Both the position numbers and the translations under genes were made by a program. Positions 8,049 to 16,775 of a stretch of 64,000 nucleotides of DNA are shown here, one piece after another (position 1 is the first letter of the stretch; every line of letters starts with the position of its first letter). Location of the stretch: positions 1 to 64,000 of the forward strand of contig NZ_JBBEOI010000003.1 in NCBI RefSeq assembly GCF_037860755.1. The letters run 5' to 3'. The notes beneath the pieces are model-generated. The model saw only the letters and a list, made by a program, of their open reading frames with translations. It made no database searches and had not been told where the DNA came from. The DNA is from Aquipuribacter hungaricus (GTDB lineage Bacteria; Actinomycetota; Actinomycetes; Actinomycetales; JBBAYJ01).

Positions 8049-8453
8049 GCCTGCTCCCCTTCTCGCTCCCGTGTGGTTCGTGCCTGACTCCGACACCCCC
8101 ACAGGCACCGGACTACCTCCCCGGCGGTCACTCCCCGGGAACTTCCGACGTCGCCGGTCGACTAGGCAGGCAGACCGAGACGCGCCACGACGCGCACCAA
8201 CCCAACACGCCTACGCCCCTGGACAACCGCGCCCGACCACCCCCAAGACGGACCCCCGAGCAGCACCCCACCACGCGTGGACAGCCACTCGTCCCCGACG
8301 CCGACCTCGCATGCCCCCGACCTCATCAGCGCGCGCTGCGTCCCCCCTCCGGAGCGCCCAAATCCATGTGCCACACACCTCTTGCATTCCCGGTCCAGGT
8401 TGTTGCGTCCCCCCTGACCGCCGAGGACGCCGGGACGCCCTGTGGTGGGTGTG
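8049..8453. other. Intergenic region before the relaxase gene, candidate oriT
   Basis: The gap lies between two divergent genes directly before the MobF relaxase gene, a usual place for oriT. It holds two direct copies of TGCGTCCCCCCT (8337-8348 and 8404-8415) and a 10-bp palindrome CCACGCGTGG (8271-8280). No known nic consensus was recognised, so the assignment rests on position. Confidence 0.35.
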
Positions 8454-11400
8454 ATGAGCGTCCACAAGCTGACGGCGGGGTCGGGGTACGACTACCTGAC
8501 CCGTCAGGTCGCGGCCATGGACGCCACCGAGAAGGGCCACACCGGGCTGGCCAGCTACTACACCGAGCGCGGTGAGACACCCGGGCAGTGGGTGGGCTCC
8601 GGCATGGCCGGGATCGACGGCCTAGCCGCCGGCGACATCGTCACCGCCGAGCAGATGCAGGCCCTGTTCGGCTCCGGGCACCACCCGCTCGCCGCGCAAC
8701 GGCTGGCCGAGCTCGAGGCAGCCCACCCAGACCAGCCAGGCCGTCCCGGGAGCCTGAGCGTCCGGGACCGGCAGGCCGTGACCCGGCTCGGGGCGCCGTA
8801 CAAGGTGTTCAGCGGCGACGTCAGCCCGTTCCGGCTCGAGGTCGCCAAGCGCATCGCGGCCATCAACGCCGACGCCGGGCTGCCCGGCGACTGGCCGGTG
8901 CCCGCCGAGGAACGGGCTAGGGTCCGCACCGAGGTCGGTCGGGAGTTCTTCCTCGCCGAGCACGGCCGGGAACCGCTGGACGCCCGTGAGCTGGCCGGGT
9001 CGATCGCCCGGCAGTCACGGCCGAGGACGACCGCGGTCGCCGGGTACGACCTCACGTTCTCCCCGGTGAAGTCCGTCAGCGCCCTCTGGGCGATCGCCCC
9101 GCCGGAGATCGCCGCCCGGATCGAGCGGGCCCACCAGGGCGCGGTCTCCGACGCGCTGCGGTTCATCGAGACCCACGCGCTATACACGCGCACCGGCACC
9201 GACGGGGTCCGGCAGGTCGACGTCCGGGGCCTGGTCGGGACCGCGTTCACCCACCGCGACAGCCGCGCCGGCGACCCCGACCTGCACACCCATGTCGCGA
9301 TCGCCAACAAGGTCCAGACCCTCGGGCAAACCGCCGGCGAAAGTGCGGAGGACGCTGCGGGCGGCGCCGAGGTCGAGGGCGGTCGGTGGCTCGCGATCGA
9401 CGGCCGGATCCTGTTCAAGGCGGTCGTCACCGCCTCCGAGACGTACAACACCGCGCTGGAGACCCGGCTGCGTGACGACCTCGGCGTGCAGTTCGACGTC
9501 CGCGGCGGCCACCAGGCGAGCACTCGGGCGGAGGCGCGGAAGCGTCCGGTCCGGGAGGTGGTCGGGTTCGAGCCGACGCTGCTGCAGCGGTGGTCGGCGA
9601 GGCGGGCCAGCATCGAGGTGCGTCAGGGCGAGCTCGCCACCGAGTTCCAGGGTCGGCACGGTCGACCGCCGACCGCCGTGGAGGCGCTGCAGCTGGCTCA
9701 GCAGGCCACCCTGGAGACCCGGGACGCCAAGCACGAACCGAGCACCCTGGCCGAGCAGCGCGCGGCCTGGCGGGCGCAGGCCGAGCACGTCCTGGGCGGC
9801 GCCCAACAGGTGCAGCGGATGCTGGGGGACGTTCTCCAGCCCTCGCTGCGCCGCCCCGCCGCAGCGCAGCGGGCGGTCGACGTCGGCAGCCCGGCCTGGC
9901 TGTCGGCCGCGGCGGACCGCACCCTCACAGTGATGCAGGAGCGTCGTTCGACGTGGCAGGTCTGGCACGTCCGGGCCGAGGCGCAACGGCAAGTCCGCAG
10001 CGGCGGCGCCTCCGCGGCGGTGAGCGAGCGGGCGGTCGACGCACTGGTCGAGGAGGTCCTGCAGCGGCGGTCCGTGTCCCTGGCCGTGGCCGAACGCGAC
10101 ACGCACGGGCGCCTTCTGGCCGAACCGGGGCAGCTGCGTCGCCTCGACGGCAGCAGCGTGTACCGGGTCGCGGGCGCCGACCTGCTCACCTCCGCGGCCG
10201 TGCTCGGAGCCGAGCAGCAGCTGGTGGCCACGGCCGGGCGCCGCGACGGGCGCGTCGTCGAGGACCGCGCCGTCGACGTCGCGCTGCTGGAGGCCACGGC
10301 GAACGGGACCGTCCTGAACGCCGGTCAGGTCGCGCTGGTGCGGCAGATGGCTACTTCCGGCGCCCGGCTGCAGTTGGGGATCGCACCGGCCGGGTCGGGC
10401 AAGACCACCGCCATGTCGGCGCTGGCCGCGGCCTGGACCGAGGGCGGCGGGTACGTCGTCGGACTGGCGCCCTCGGCGGCCGCCGCGGCCGCGCTGCGGG
10501 AGCAGACCGGCACCCAGACCGAGACGCTCGCCAAGCTGACGTGGTCGTTGAGTGACCGGTCACAGGGGTCAGAGAAGTCGCTGCCGGAGTGGGCGCAACG
10601 GATCGACGAGACGACCCTGGTGGTGATCGACGAGGCCGGGATGGCGGACACGATGTCGCTGGCGGCCGCGGTGTCGTTCGTCATCGAGCGCGGCGGCAGT
10701 GTCCGGCTCGTCGGCGACGACCAGCAGCTCGCCGCGATCGGTGCAGGCGGGGTCCTGCGCGACATCGCCGCGACCCACGGCGCCGTCCACCTCAGCGAAC
10801 TCCTGCGCTTCGCCGACCCCGCCGAGGGAGCCGCCACGCTCGCGCTGCGGGAGGGCCGGCCCGAGGCGCTCGGCTTCTACCTCGACCACAACCGGGTCCA
10901 CGTCGGGGACCTCACCACCATGACCGGACAGGTGTTCCAGGCATGGCAGGACGACCGGGCCGCCGGCCTGGACTCCATCATGCTCGCGCCCACCCACGAC
11001 CTGGTCGCCGACCTCAACCAGCGCGCCCGCACCCACCGCCTCAGCACCACCCCCGAGGACACCAGCAACGTCAGCACCGAGACGACGCCGGCGATGTCGG
11101 CGGCACCTGTCGTCATTCGGCTCGCGGACGGGCTCGAGGCCAGCGCAGGTGACCTGCTCATCACCCGGACCAACGACCGCTCGCTGCGGACCACGTCGAC
11201 GGACTGGGTAAAGAACGGGGACCGGTGGACCCTGACGATCGTCCACGACGACGGCTCCCTCACCGCCCAGCACCTCGGCAGCGGGCGCAGCGTGCAACTG
11301 CCGGCGGCGTACGTTCAGGCCTCCGTCGAGCTCGGCTACGCCACGACGGTGCACACCGCGCAGGGCGTCTCGGTGGACACCATGCACGGCCTGGCCGGAG

Positions 11401-14400
11401 GGGAGCAGTCCCAGCTGTCCCGCCAGCAGCTGTACACGATGCTGACCCGGGGCCGGATCGCGAACCACGTATACCTGGAGGTCGTCGGCGACGGCGACCC
11501 CCACAGCGTCATCCGCCCCGAGGTGGTGCGCCCGCTGAGCGCGACCGACCACCTCGAGGCCATCCTCGCCCGCGACGGCGCGCCGACGTCGGCGAGCACG
11601 CTGCAGCGGGACCAGGCCACCCCCGCGGTCCTGCTCGGCCAGGCCACGGCTCGCTACGTCGACGCGCTGCACGTCGCCGCGCAGGACGTCGTCGGACCCG
11701 ACACGGCCCGCCAGATCGACGCCGCGGCCGCAGACGTCGCCGGCGGCCTGCAGGAGTCCCCCGCCTGGCCCGCGCTGCGGGCGCACCTGATGCTGCTGGC
11801 CGCGGGCGGCACCGACCCCGTTCAGGCCCTGCACGACGCGGCCACCCTCCGGTCCCTGGATGGTGTGGCCGATCCCGCGGCGGTGCTCGACTGGCGCCTG
11901 GACGCCACGGGGTCCCGCAGCAGCGGTCCGGGACCGCTGCCCTGGCTGCCAGCTATCCCCGCGCAGCTGGGCCAGGACGGCACGTGGGGCGCCTACCTGA
12001 CCGACCGCGCCGACCTGGTCGTCGACCTCGCCGCGCAGGTCACCGCACAGGTCACCACGCGGGTCGGTACGGGCGCTGGTGACGGGTCCACCGCGCCGGT
12101 GTGGCTGCAGCAGGGTGGTCCCAGGCCGCCCGCGGACGTCGTCGCCGACGTCGAGGTGTGGCGGGCTGCGATGCAGGTCGAGCCGGGAGACCGCCGTCCC
12201 ACCGGCCCGGCGCAGCTGCAGAAGGCCGCCCTCACCTGGCAGCGCACCCTGCAGGAGCGGGTCGAGAACGGTCGGACCCCGGCCGTGGCGGAGTGGGGTG
12301 AGCTGCTGCGGAGCACCGCGCCCGCCGTCACCGACGACGCGTTCACCCCTGTCCTCGCCGAACACCTCGCCGGGCTGTCCCGGGCCGGGATCGACGCCCG
12401 CGCCCTGCTCGTCGACGCCGCCGGCCTCGGACCGCTGCCCGACGACCACGCCGCGGCCGCCATGTGGTGGCGGATCAGCCGGCACGTCTCCCCCGCCGTC
12501 GCCCCCCGCCATCACGAACCCCTCGCCGCCACCGACGGCGAGCCGCTGCCCGTGGCGTGGGCCGACCGGGTCGCCCACGTGCTCGGGTCCGAGCGCGCGC
12601 AGGCCGTCCAGGCGAGCCCCCTGTGGCCGGCGCTGGTGGCGGTCGTCGAGCACGGCCTGCAGCGCGGCTGGCAGGTCGACGCACTGCTCGACGCCGCCAC
12701 CCCACCCGGACTGCACCATGGGGGCCGGACAGATGGGGCCGACGCCGAGGCGTTCGCTGTCGAGGACACCTGCTTGGCGATGGTGTGGCGGGCCTCCGTC
12801 CTCACCGACCCCAGCAGCAGCGAACACCTCGACGTCCTCGAGAACCCGGCCCCGGTGGACCTCTGGGACGGCGTGGGACCCGACCTGCCGCTGCGTGACG
12901 GTGAGGGACCCGTCGTCACCGTGGAGCCGGAGCACATCGCCCCCGACCCGTCCGTCGACCTGCTCGACCGGACACCCGCGCGGAAGGACCCGGAGGTCGC
13001 CGGCGGCACCGTGGAGACCGGCGCAGGGCTGGACCTGCACGACGAGAAGGCCGCTGTCGCGGCCGACCTCGCGGTGCAGGCCCGGCTGCGGGACCTGCTC
13101 GGGGCACCGGAGCCCAGCGCCGTGGACGTCGAGCGGCTGCTGCAGAGGGCCTACGAGCTGGAGACCTCCCTGGTGTCCCGGGAGCGGGTGGTGGAGGTCA
13201 ACCAGCTGGCGCTGGCCTGGTTCCAGGACCAGTACCGCGGCTCGTGGGCACAGCAGCACCTGCAGGAGCGGTTCGGTCGCGACGTCGTCGACGAGCCGGC
13301 CGTCCGACCCGGGTACGCGCCGTCCGGGTGGAACGGGCTCGTGAGCCACCTGCGACACCGCGGTGTCGACGACGAGGAAATGCTCGCCGCGGGTGTCGCC
13401 ATCACCGCCAGCACTGGCAGGCTCATCGACCGGTTCCGTGACCGGGCGGTGCTCTCCATCACCCACCACGGGGACGTCCTCGGGTTCGTCGGCCGACGCC
13501 ACCCCGACGTCAGCGACACCGACCAGCGCGGGCCGAAGTACCTCAACACCGCCACCACCGTCGCCTACGTCAAGGGCGCCCAGCTGTACGTCGCCGGCGA
13601 GAACCTCCTGGGCGCAGGCGCGGTCCCGGTCATCGTCGAGGGCCCCATGGACGCGATCGCCGTCACCCTCGCCACCAGCGGCAGCCACGTCGGCGTGGCT
13701 CCCCTGGGGACCGCTCTCACCGACCAGCAGGCCGCCCAGCTCGCCGCCCTGGGCAGCCCCCTGGCGCCTGCACCGGTGGTGGCCACCGACGGCGACCTCG
13801 CCGGCCGGATGGCGGCCGAACGTGCCTACTGGACCCTTACCCTGCACGGCCTGGACCCCGCCGTGGTCCAGCTGCCCGCCGGCGCCGACCCCGCCGACCT
13901 GTACGCCGCCCACGGCGCCGCCCCGCTGCAGCAGCTCCTGGACCAGGCACGCCCACTCGGGCAGGTGCTCGTCGACGAGCGGCTCACCAACCTGTCCGCA
14001 GGGCAGGCCTTGGTCGAGGCGATGGCCGTCGCGGCGGCCCGCCCCTCACGCGAGTGGTCGACGGCTGCGGAGGGAGTCGCCTCGCGGCTCGACCGCGGTC
14101 GTGCCGAGGTCGACCAGCAGCTCCTCGACCACGTCCGGGCGTGGAACGCCGACCCCCGACGCGCCACCGACACCGCCCTGCAGGACGTCCGTGCGGTACG
14201 GGAGCGACTGCAGCAGGCAGCCGCCGGCGAGCCCACCACCGCCCAGCCCGCGACCGTGCCAGGTGAGGCCGGAGAACAGTGGCGGGGCGTGGCCGGGACC
14301 GTCGACCCCCGACTCGTCACCCAGGACGACTGGCTTGCCCTCGCCCACCTCATGCAGGACGCCGCCGACCGTGGCCACGACGTCCCGGCCGCGACCCAGC

Positions 14401-14582
14401 GGCTCGTGCAGGACGCCCCCCTCGGTGACCGCCCAGCCCAGGAGCTCCGCTACCGCCTCGTCGCCCACCTGCAGCTGCACGTCGAGACGACGCCGACAGC
14501 CGGGGACCGCCGACGCGGGGCACCGGCGACGGAAGATCGGGAGCGACCTGCAGTGGACGTGCACCCATCACGCAGCCGCTGA
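8454..14582 (+). CDS. MobF relaxase-helicase fused to a DnaG-like Toprim primase region
   Basis: A 2042-residue protein that should nick one strand at oriT and unwind it for transfer. The N-terminus is a TrwC/TraI relaxase: MSVHKLTAGSGYDYLTRQVA carries the candidate catalytic tyrosines, and DLHTHVAI (about 278) supplies the metal-binding histidines. A superfamily-1 helicase follows, with Walker A GIAPAGSGKTT (about 645), Walker B VVIDEAGM, GDDQQLAAIGAGG and a C-terminal VHTAQGVSVDTMHG motif. Unusually, the last third resembles DnaG: a catalytic-core-like region around 1620-1700 (GRLIDRFRDRAVLSI, GPKYLNT) and a Toprim signature VIVEGPMDAIAV (about 1725) with ATDGDLAGR (about 1777). Simple MobF relaxases are 900-1900 residues and lack this. 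ATG 8454 fits the conserved family start. Confidence 0.93.
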   Translation: MSVHKLTAGSGYDYLTRQVAAMDATEKGHTGLASYYTERGETPGQWVGSGMAGIDGLAAGDIVTAEQMQALFGSGHHPLAAQRLAELEAAHPDQPGRPGSLSVRDRQAVTRLGAPYKVFSGDVSPFRLEVAKRIAAINADAGLPGDWPVPAEERARVRTEVGREFFLAEHGREPLDARELAGSIARQSRPRTTAVAGYDLTFSPVKSVSALWAIAPPEIAARIERAHQGAVSDALRFIETHALYTRTGTDGVRQVDVRGLVGTAFTHRDSRAGDPDLHTHVAIANKVQTLGQTAGESAEDAAGGAEVEGGRWLAIDGRILFKAVVTASETYNTALETRLRDDLGVQFDVRGGHQASTRAEARKRPVREVVGFEPTLLQRWSARRASIEVRQGELATEFQGRHGRPPTAVEALQLAQQATLETRDAKHEPSTLAEQRAAWRAQAEHVLGGAQQVQRMLGDVLQPSLRRPAAAQRAVDVGSPAWLSAAADRTLTVMQERRSTWQVWHVRAEAQRQVRSGGASAAVSERAVDALVEEVLQRRSVSLAVAERDTHGRLLAEPGQLRRLDGSSVYRVAGADLLTSAAVLGAEQQLVATAGRRDGRVVEDRAVDVALLEATANGTVLNAGQVALVRQMATSGARLQLGIAPAGSGKTTAMSALAAAWTEGGGYVVGLAPSAAAAAALREQTGTQTETLAKLTWSLSDRSQGSEKSLPEWAQRIDETTLVVIDEAGMADTMSLAAAVSFVIERGGSVRLVGDDQQLAAIGAGGVLRDIAATHGAVHLSELLRFADPAEGAATLALREGRPEALGFYLDHNRVHVGDLTTMTGQVFQAWQDDRAAGLDSIMLAPTHDLVADLNQRARTHRLSTTPEDTSNVSTETTPAMSAAPVVIRLADGLEASAGDLLITRTNDRSLRTTSTDWVKNGDRWTLTIVHDDGSLTAQHLGSGRSVQLPAAYVQASVELGYATTVHTAQGVSVDTMHGLAGGEQSQLSRQQLYTMLTRGRIANHVYLEVVGDGDPHSVIRPEVVRPLSATDHLEAILARDGAPTSASTLQRDQATPAVLLGQATARYVDALHVAAQDVVGPDTARQIDAAAADVAGGLQESPAWPALRAHLMLLAAGGTDPVQALHDAATLRSLDGVADPAAVLDWRLDATGSRSSGPGPLPWLPAIPAQLGQDGTWGAYLTDRADLVVDLAAQVTAQVTTRVGTGAGDGSTAPVWLQQGGPRPPADVVADVEVWRAAMQVEPGDRRPTGPAQLQKAALTWQRTLQERVENGRTPAVAEWGELLRSTAPAVTDDAFTPVLAEHLAGLSRAGIDARALLVDAAGLGPLPDDHAAAAMWWRISRHVSPAVAPRHHEPLAATDGEPLPVAWADRVAHVLGSERAQAVQASPLWPALVAVVEHGLQRGWQVDALLDAATPPGLHHGGRTDGADAEAFAVEDTCLAMVWRASVLTDPSSSEHLDVLENPAPVDLWDGVGPDLPLRDGEGPVVTVEPEHIAPDPSVDLLDRTPARKDPEVAGGTVETGAGLDLHDEKAAVAADLAVQARLRDLLGAPEPSAVDVERLLQRAYELETSLVSRERVVEVNQLALAWFQDQYRGSWAQQHLQERFGRDVVDEPAVRPGYAPSGWNGLVSHLRHRGVDDEEMLAAGVAITASTGRLIDRFRDRAVLSITHHGDVLGFVGRRHPDVSDTDQRGPKYLNTATTVAYVKGAQLYVAGENLLGAGAVPVIVEGPMDAIAVTLATSGSHVGVAPLGTALTDQQAAQLAALGSPLAPAPVVATDGDLAGRMAAERAYWTLTLHGLDPAVVQLPAGADPADLYAAHGAAPLQQLLDQARPLGQVLVDERLTNLSAGQALVEAMAVAAARPSREWSTAAEGVASRLDRGRAEVDQQLLDHVRAWNADPRRATDTALQDVRAVRERLQQAAAGEPTTAQPATVPGEAGEQWRGVAGTVDPRLVTQDDWLALAHLMQDAADRGHDVPAATQRLVQDAPLGDRPAQELRYRLVAHLQLHVETTPTAGDRRRGAPATEDRERPAVDVHPSRSR

Positions 14583-14644
14583 GCGACCCGGTCCGCGGCT
14601 GGGCTGGGCTGGGGACAGCGAGTTCGTGCCCCTCAAGGCGTCGG

Positions 14645-14815
14645 ATCGCTCCCGATGGGCAGGTGTTCCTCGATGCCTGCTTGCACGAGCACAACGCCGA
14701 CCACGCCTGGTTCGTCACCACCACCCGGCTCTCCAAGGCAGCCTGCGACCTCGGCACTCGCCGCGGCGTGCGATTCCTGGACCGAGACGCCCCCGCCGAA
14801 TGGATGGCCCCCGGG
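14645..14815 (+). pseudogene. Fragment resembling the end of a restriction endonuclease-like protein
   Basis: The frame APDGQVFLDACLHEHNADHAWFV followed by TTRLSKAACDLGTRRGV and FLDRDAPAEWM resembles the end of Mrr/restriction-endonuclease-like nuclease domains, in which a VTTSRF-type strand precedes a helix and RDxLAEW. There is no start codon with a ribosome site, no catalytic Asp/Glu-Lys core, and the frame then runs into the promoter of the ATPase. I read it as a relic left by insertion or deletion after the relaxase gene. Confidence 0.35.
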
Positions 14816-14890
14816 TCGACAGCTCCGGCAGCCAGCCCGCTCCCCCTCGAGGTAGTGGGGCCGGGCAAGTGGCGTGACGGGCTCCGACGG

Positions 14891-14924
14891 TGGCACTCTT
14901 TGCAAACATTACAAAGGAGTGCCA
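14891..14924 (+). promoter_or_regulatory. Palindrome enclosing the ATPase ribosome-binding site
   Basis: Arms TGGCACTCTTTG (14891-14902) and CAAAGGAGTGCCA (14912-14924) match except for one bulged base, with a 9-nt AT-rich loop. The right arm contains AAAGGAG, 8 nt before ATG 14928. It could be an RNA hairpin masking the ribosome site or an operator for a dimeric repressor. Confidence 0.6.
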
Positions 14925-14927
14925 AGG

Positions 14928-16073
14928 ATGCCGCGCAACCCGTTCAAGCCGACGGCCGGCGCGAGCCCGCCCCTGCTGGTCGGCCGCGACGACGTACTCG
15001 AGGAGTTCACCGAGGCGCTGGAAGACGGTCCCGGAGCGCCCGGTCGCCTGGTCATCTTCACCGGCCCACGGGGCGTGGGCAAGACGGTGATGCTCACCGA
15101 GGTGGGAGACCAGGCGCTGCGTCAGGGGTGGGTGACGCTGGCCGAGACCGCCACCCCGGGGCTCGTGCGACGCCTCCAGCACGCCGTGACCCGAGCGCTG
15201 CACGACCTGGACTCCTCGACCGCGCCCGGGCGGAGCGTCACCAGTGTCACCCTGCCCGTGGTCGGGGGCGGGTTCACCACGACGGCTCCACCCACCGCCG
15301 TGGTCGAGTGGCGTACGGAGCTCGGCCGCCTTCTGGACACGCTCGAGCGCAACGGCACCGGGCTCCTCATCACCGTCGACGAGGTCCACAAGGGCGCGCG
15401 AGAGGACCTGCGGGACCTGGCTGCGACCGTGCAGCACCTCATCCGCGAAGACCGCAACGTGGCTCTGGCCCTGGCCGGCCTCCCCTCTGCGGTGTCGGAC
15501 CTGCTCAACGACGACGTGCTGACCTTCCTGCGGCGCGCCACCCCGTTCGAGCTGCACGACGTCCCGCTCGACCGTGTCAGCGACGCTCTGCGCACCACCA
15601 TCGCCGCGGAAGGACGCTCGATCACGGACGACGCCCTCGACGAGGCGACCTGCGCCACGGGGGGCTACCCGTTCATGATCCAGCTCGTCGGGTACCACGT
15701 CTGGCGCAAGGCGGACGGCGACACCATCGACCTGGCCGCGGTTCAGGCCGGCGTGCCCGCTGCGCGCAAGCGGCTCGGCTCCACCGTCCACGAGACCGCC
15801 CTGGCAGACCTGTCCGACGTCGACCGCACCTACCTCCTCGCCATGTCGCACGACGAAGGGGAGTCCTCCACCGGTGAGGTGGCCCGTCGCCTGGGCGAGA
15901 CCCCGTACTACGCCTCCACCTACCGGGCCCGCCTCATCGCCGCCGGCGTCATCGAACCCACTCGCCGCGGCTACGTCGACTTCACCATCCCGTACCTGCG
16001 GGAGTACCTGCGCGAGCACGCCGCCCGCTACGAGATGGCCTCACGCGGAGCCGGGCGGCACACACGTCGCTGA
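14928..16073 (+). CDS. ORC/Cdc6-like AAA ATPase
   Basis: A 381-residue P-loop ATPase of the AAA_16/archaeal-ATPase type. Walker A is GPRGVGKT (46-53) and Walker B is LLITVDEVHK (about 150). A sensor region AGLPSAV and a downstream helical part (GGYPFMIQLVGYHVW) precede a C-terminal winged-helix segment (about 300-370, STGEVARRLGETPYYASTYRARL). Relatives are scattered through actinobacterial accessory DNA; some act in regulation or defence, most are uncharacterised. ATG 14928 is set by AAAGGAG just upstream. It stands alone, reading toward the end of the minus-strand conjugation operon, and its own leader is a strong palindrome. Its substrate is unknown. Confidence 0.8.
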   Translation: MPRNPFKPTAGASPPLLVGRDDVLEEFTEALEDGPGAPGRLVIFTGPRGVGKTVMLTEVGDQALRQGWVTLAETATPGLVRRLQHAVTRALHDLDSSTAPGRSVTSVTLPVVGGGFTTTAPPTAVVEWRTELGRLLDTLERNGTGLLITVDEVHKGAREDLRDLAATVQHLIREDRNVALALAGLPSAVSDLLNDDVLTFLRRATPFELHDVPLDRVSDALRTTIAAEGRSITDDALDEATCATGGYPFMIQLVGYHVWRKADGDTIDLAAVQAGVPAARKRLGSTVHETALADLSDVDRTYLLAMSHDEGESSTGEVARRLGETPYYASTYRARLIAAGVIEPTRRGYVDFTIPYLREYLREHAARYEMASRGAGRHTRR

Positions 16074-16136
16074 CCCCCGCAGGGACGACGGTCACCCGAC
16101 CCGCACCCGCGCCGACGGCGGAACGGGCGAGCCTGC

Positions 16137-16775
16137 TCACGGGTCTAGCTCGCCGGTCTGCAGGTCGACGACGCTCAGCCGGGGCGGGCGTGAGGGCGCC
16201 GGTGAGCCTGCACCCTGGGCGGCCAGGACGTCCGCGTCGTACAGCTCAGCTCGTGCACCTCGGGTGGCGTCGGCCGTGTGGCGGGTGTGGCGTCCCTTGG
16301 CGGGCCACGGTTCGTGCCCGTCCTGGCAGTGGCCCTTGGTGCGTGTCCGGGTGCGGTCCTGGAAGGCGGGCAGGCTGTAGCGGTGCCAGTCCTCCATGGC
16401 GTCGCTTGTCAGCTCCTTACCGGCGCGGCGGCGCTGGTCGGCGAGGACGGCGATCTCGTGGACGAGGTGGGGGTGCTGGGGCCAGCAGGGCAGGACGGCG
16501 GTTTCGGCGTCCCAGACGTACTCGGCGTTGAGCCAGGTGACGACCTGCTCGAGCCAGTCCCACACCTGCCGGCGTAGCTGCGGCTGGAGGCAGGAGGCGG
16601 GGTCCCAGGGGCGGGGCAGCTGGGCCAGGTCGCCGAGGGCGTCGATCTGCTCCTTGGTGCCGGTGGCCGCGATGTGCAGTTCCCGGTAGGCCAGGCGCAC
16701 CAGCTGGGCCGGCTGTGGAAAGGGCGCCACCAACGGCCCGGTCGACGACCGGGCGGCTGGGGCCGGGGTGGTCAC
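16137..16775 (-). CDS. Conserved conjugation-operon protein (DUF4913-like)
   Basis: A 212-residue soluble protein, last gene of the minus-strand transfer operon. The central region (about 60-150) has WDWLEQVVTWLNAEYVW, PCWPQHPHLVHEIAVLADQR and HRYSLPAFQDR. The CWPQHPxLVxE pattern recalls DUF4913, a family found beside coupling-protein genes in actinobacterial mobile elements, but the match is from memory. The start is GTG 16775, overlapping the coupling-protein stop (GTGA), with GGAGGGAC upstream. No catalytic motif is visible. It may assist substrate recruitment to the coupling ATPase; that is inference from position. Confidence 0.7.
   Translation of the reverse strand: MTTPAPAARSSTGPLVAPFPQPAQLVRLAYRELHIAATGTKEQIDALGDLAQLPRPWDPASCLQPQLRRQVWDWLEQVVTWLNAEYVWDAETAVLPCWPQHPHLVHEIAVLADQRRRAGKELTSDAMEDWHRYSLPAFQDRTRTRTKGHCQDGHEPWPAKGRHTRHTADATRGARAELYDADVLAAQGAGSPAPSRPPRLSVVDLQTGELDP

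Noticed and set aside
10569-13913. A 1114-codon open frame on the minus strand inside the relaxase gene
   Set aside because: It is a GC-rich shadow frame: Gly/Val/Gln/Arg-heavy with no domain, while the plus frame has clear relaxase, helicase and Toprim motifs.
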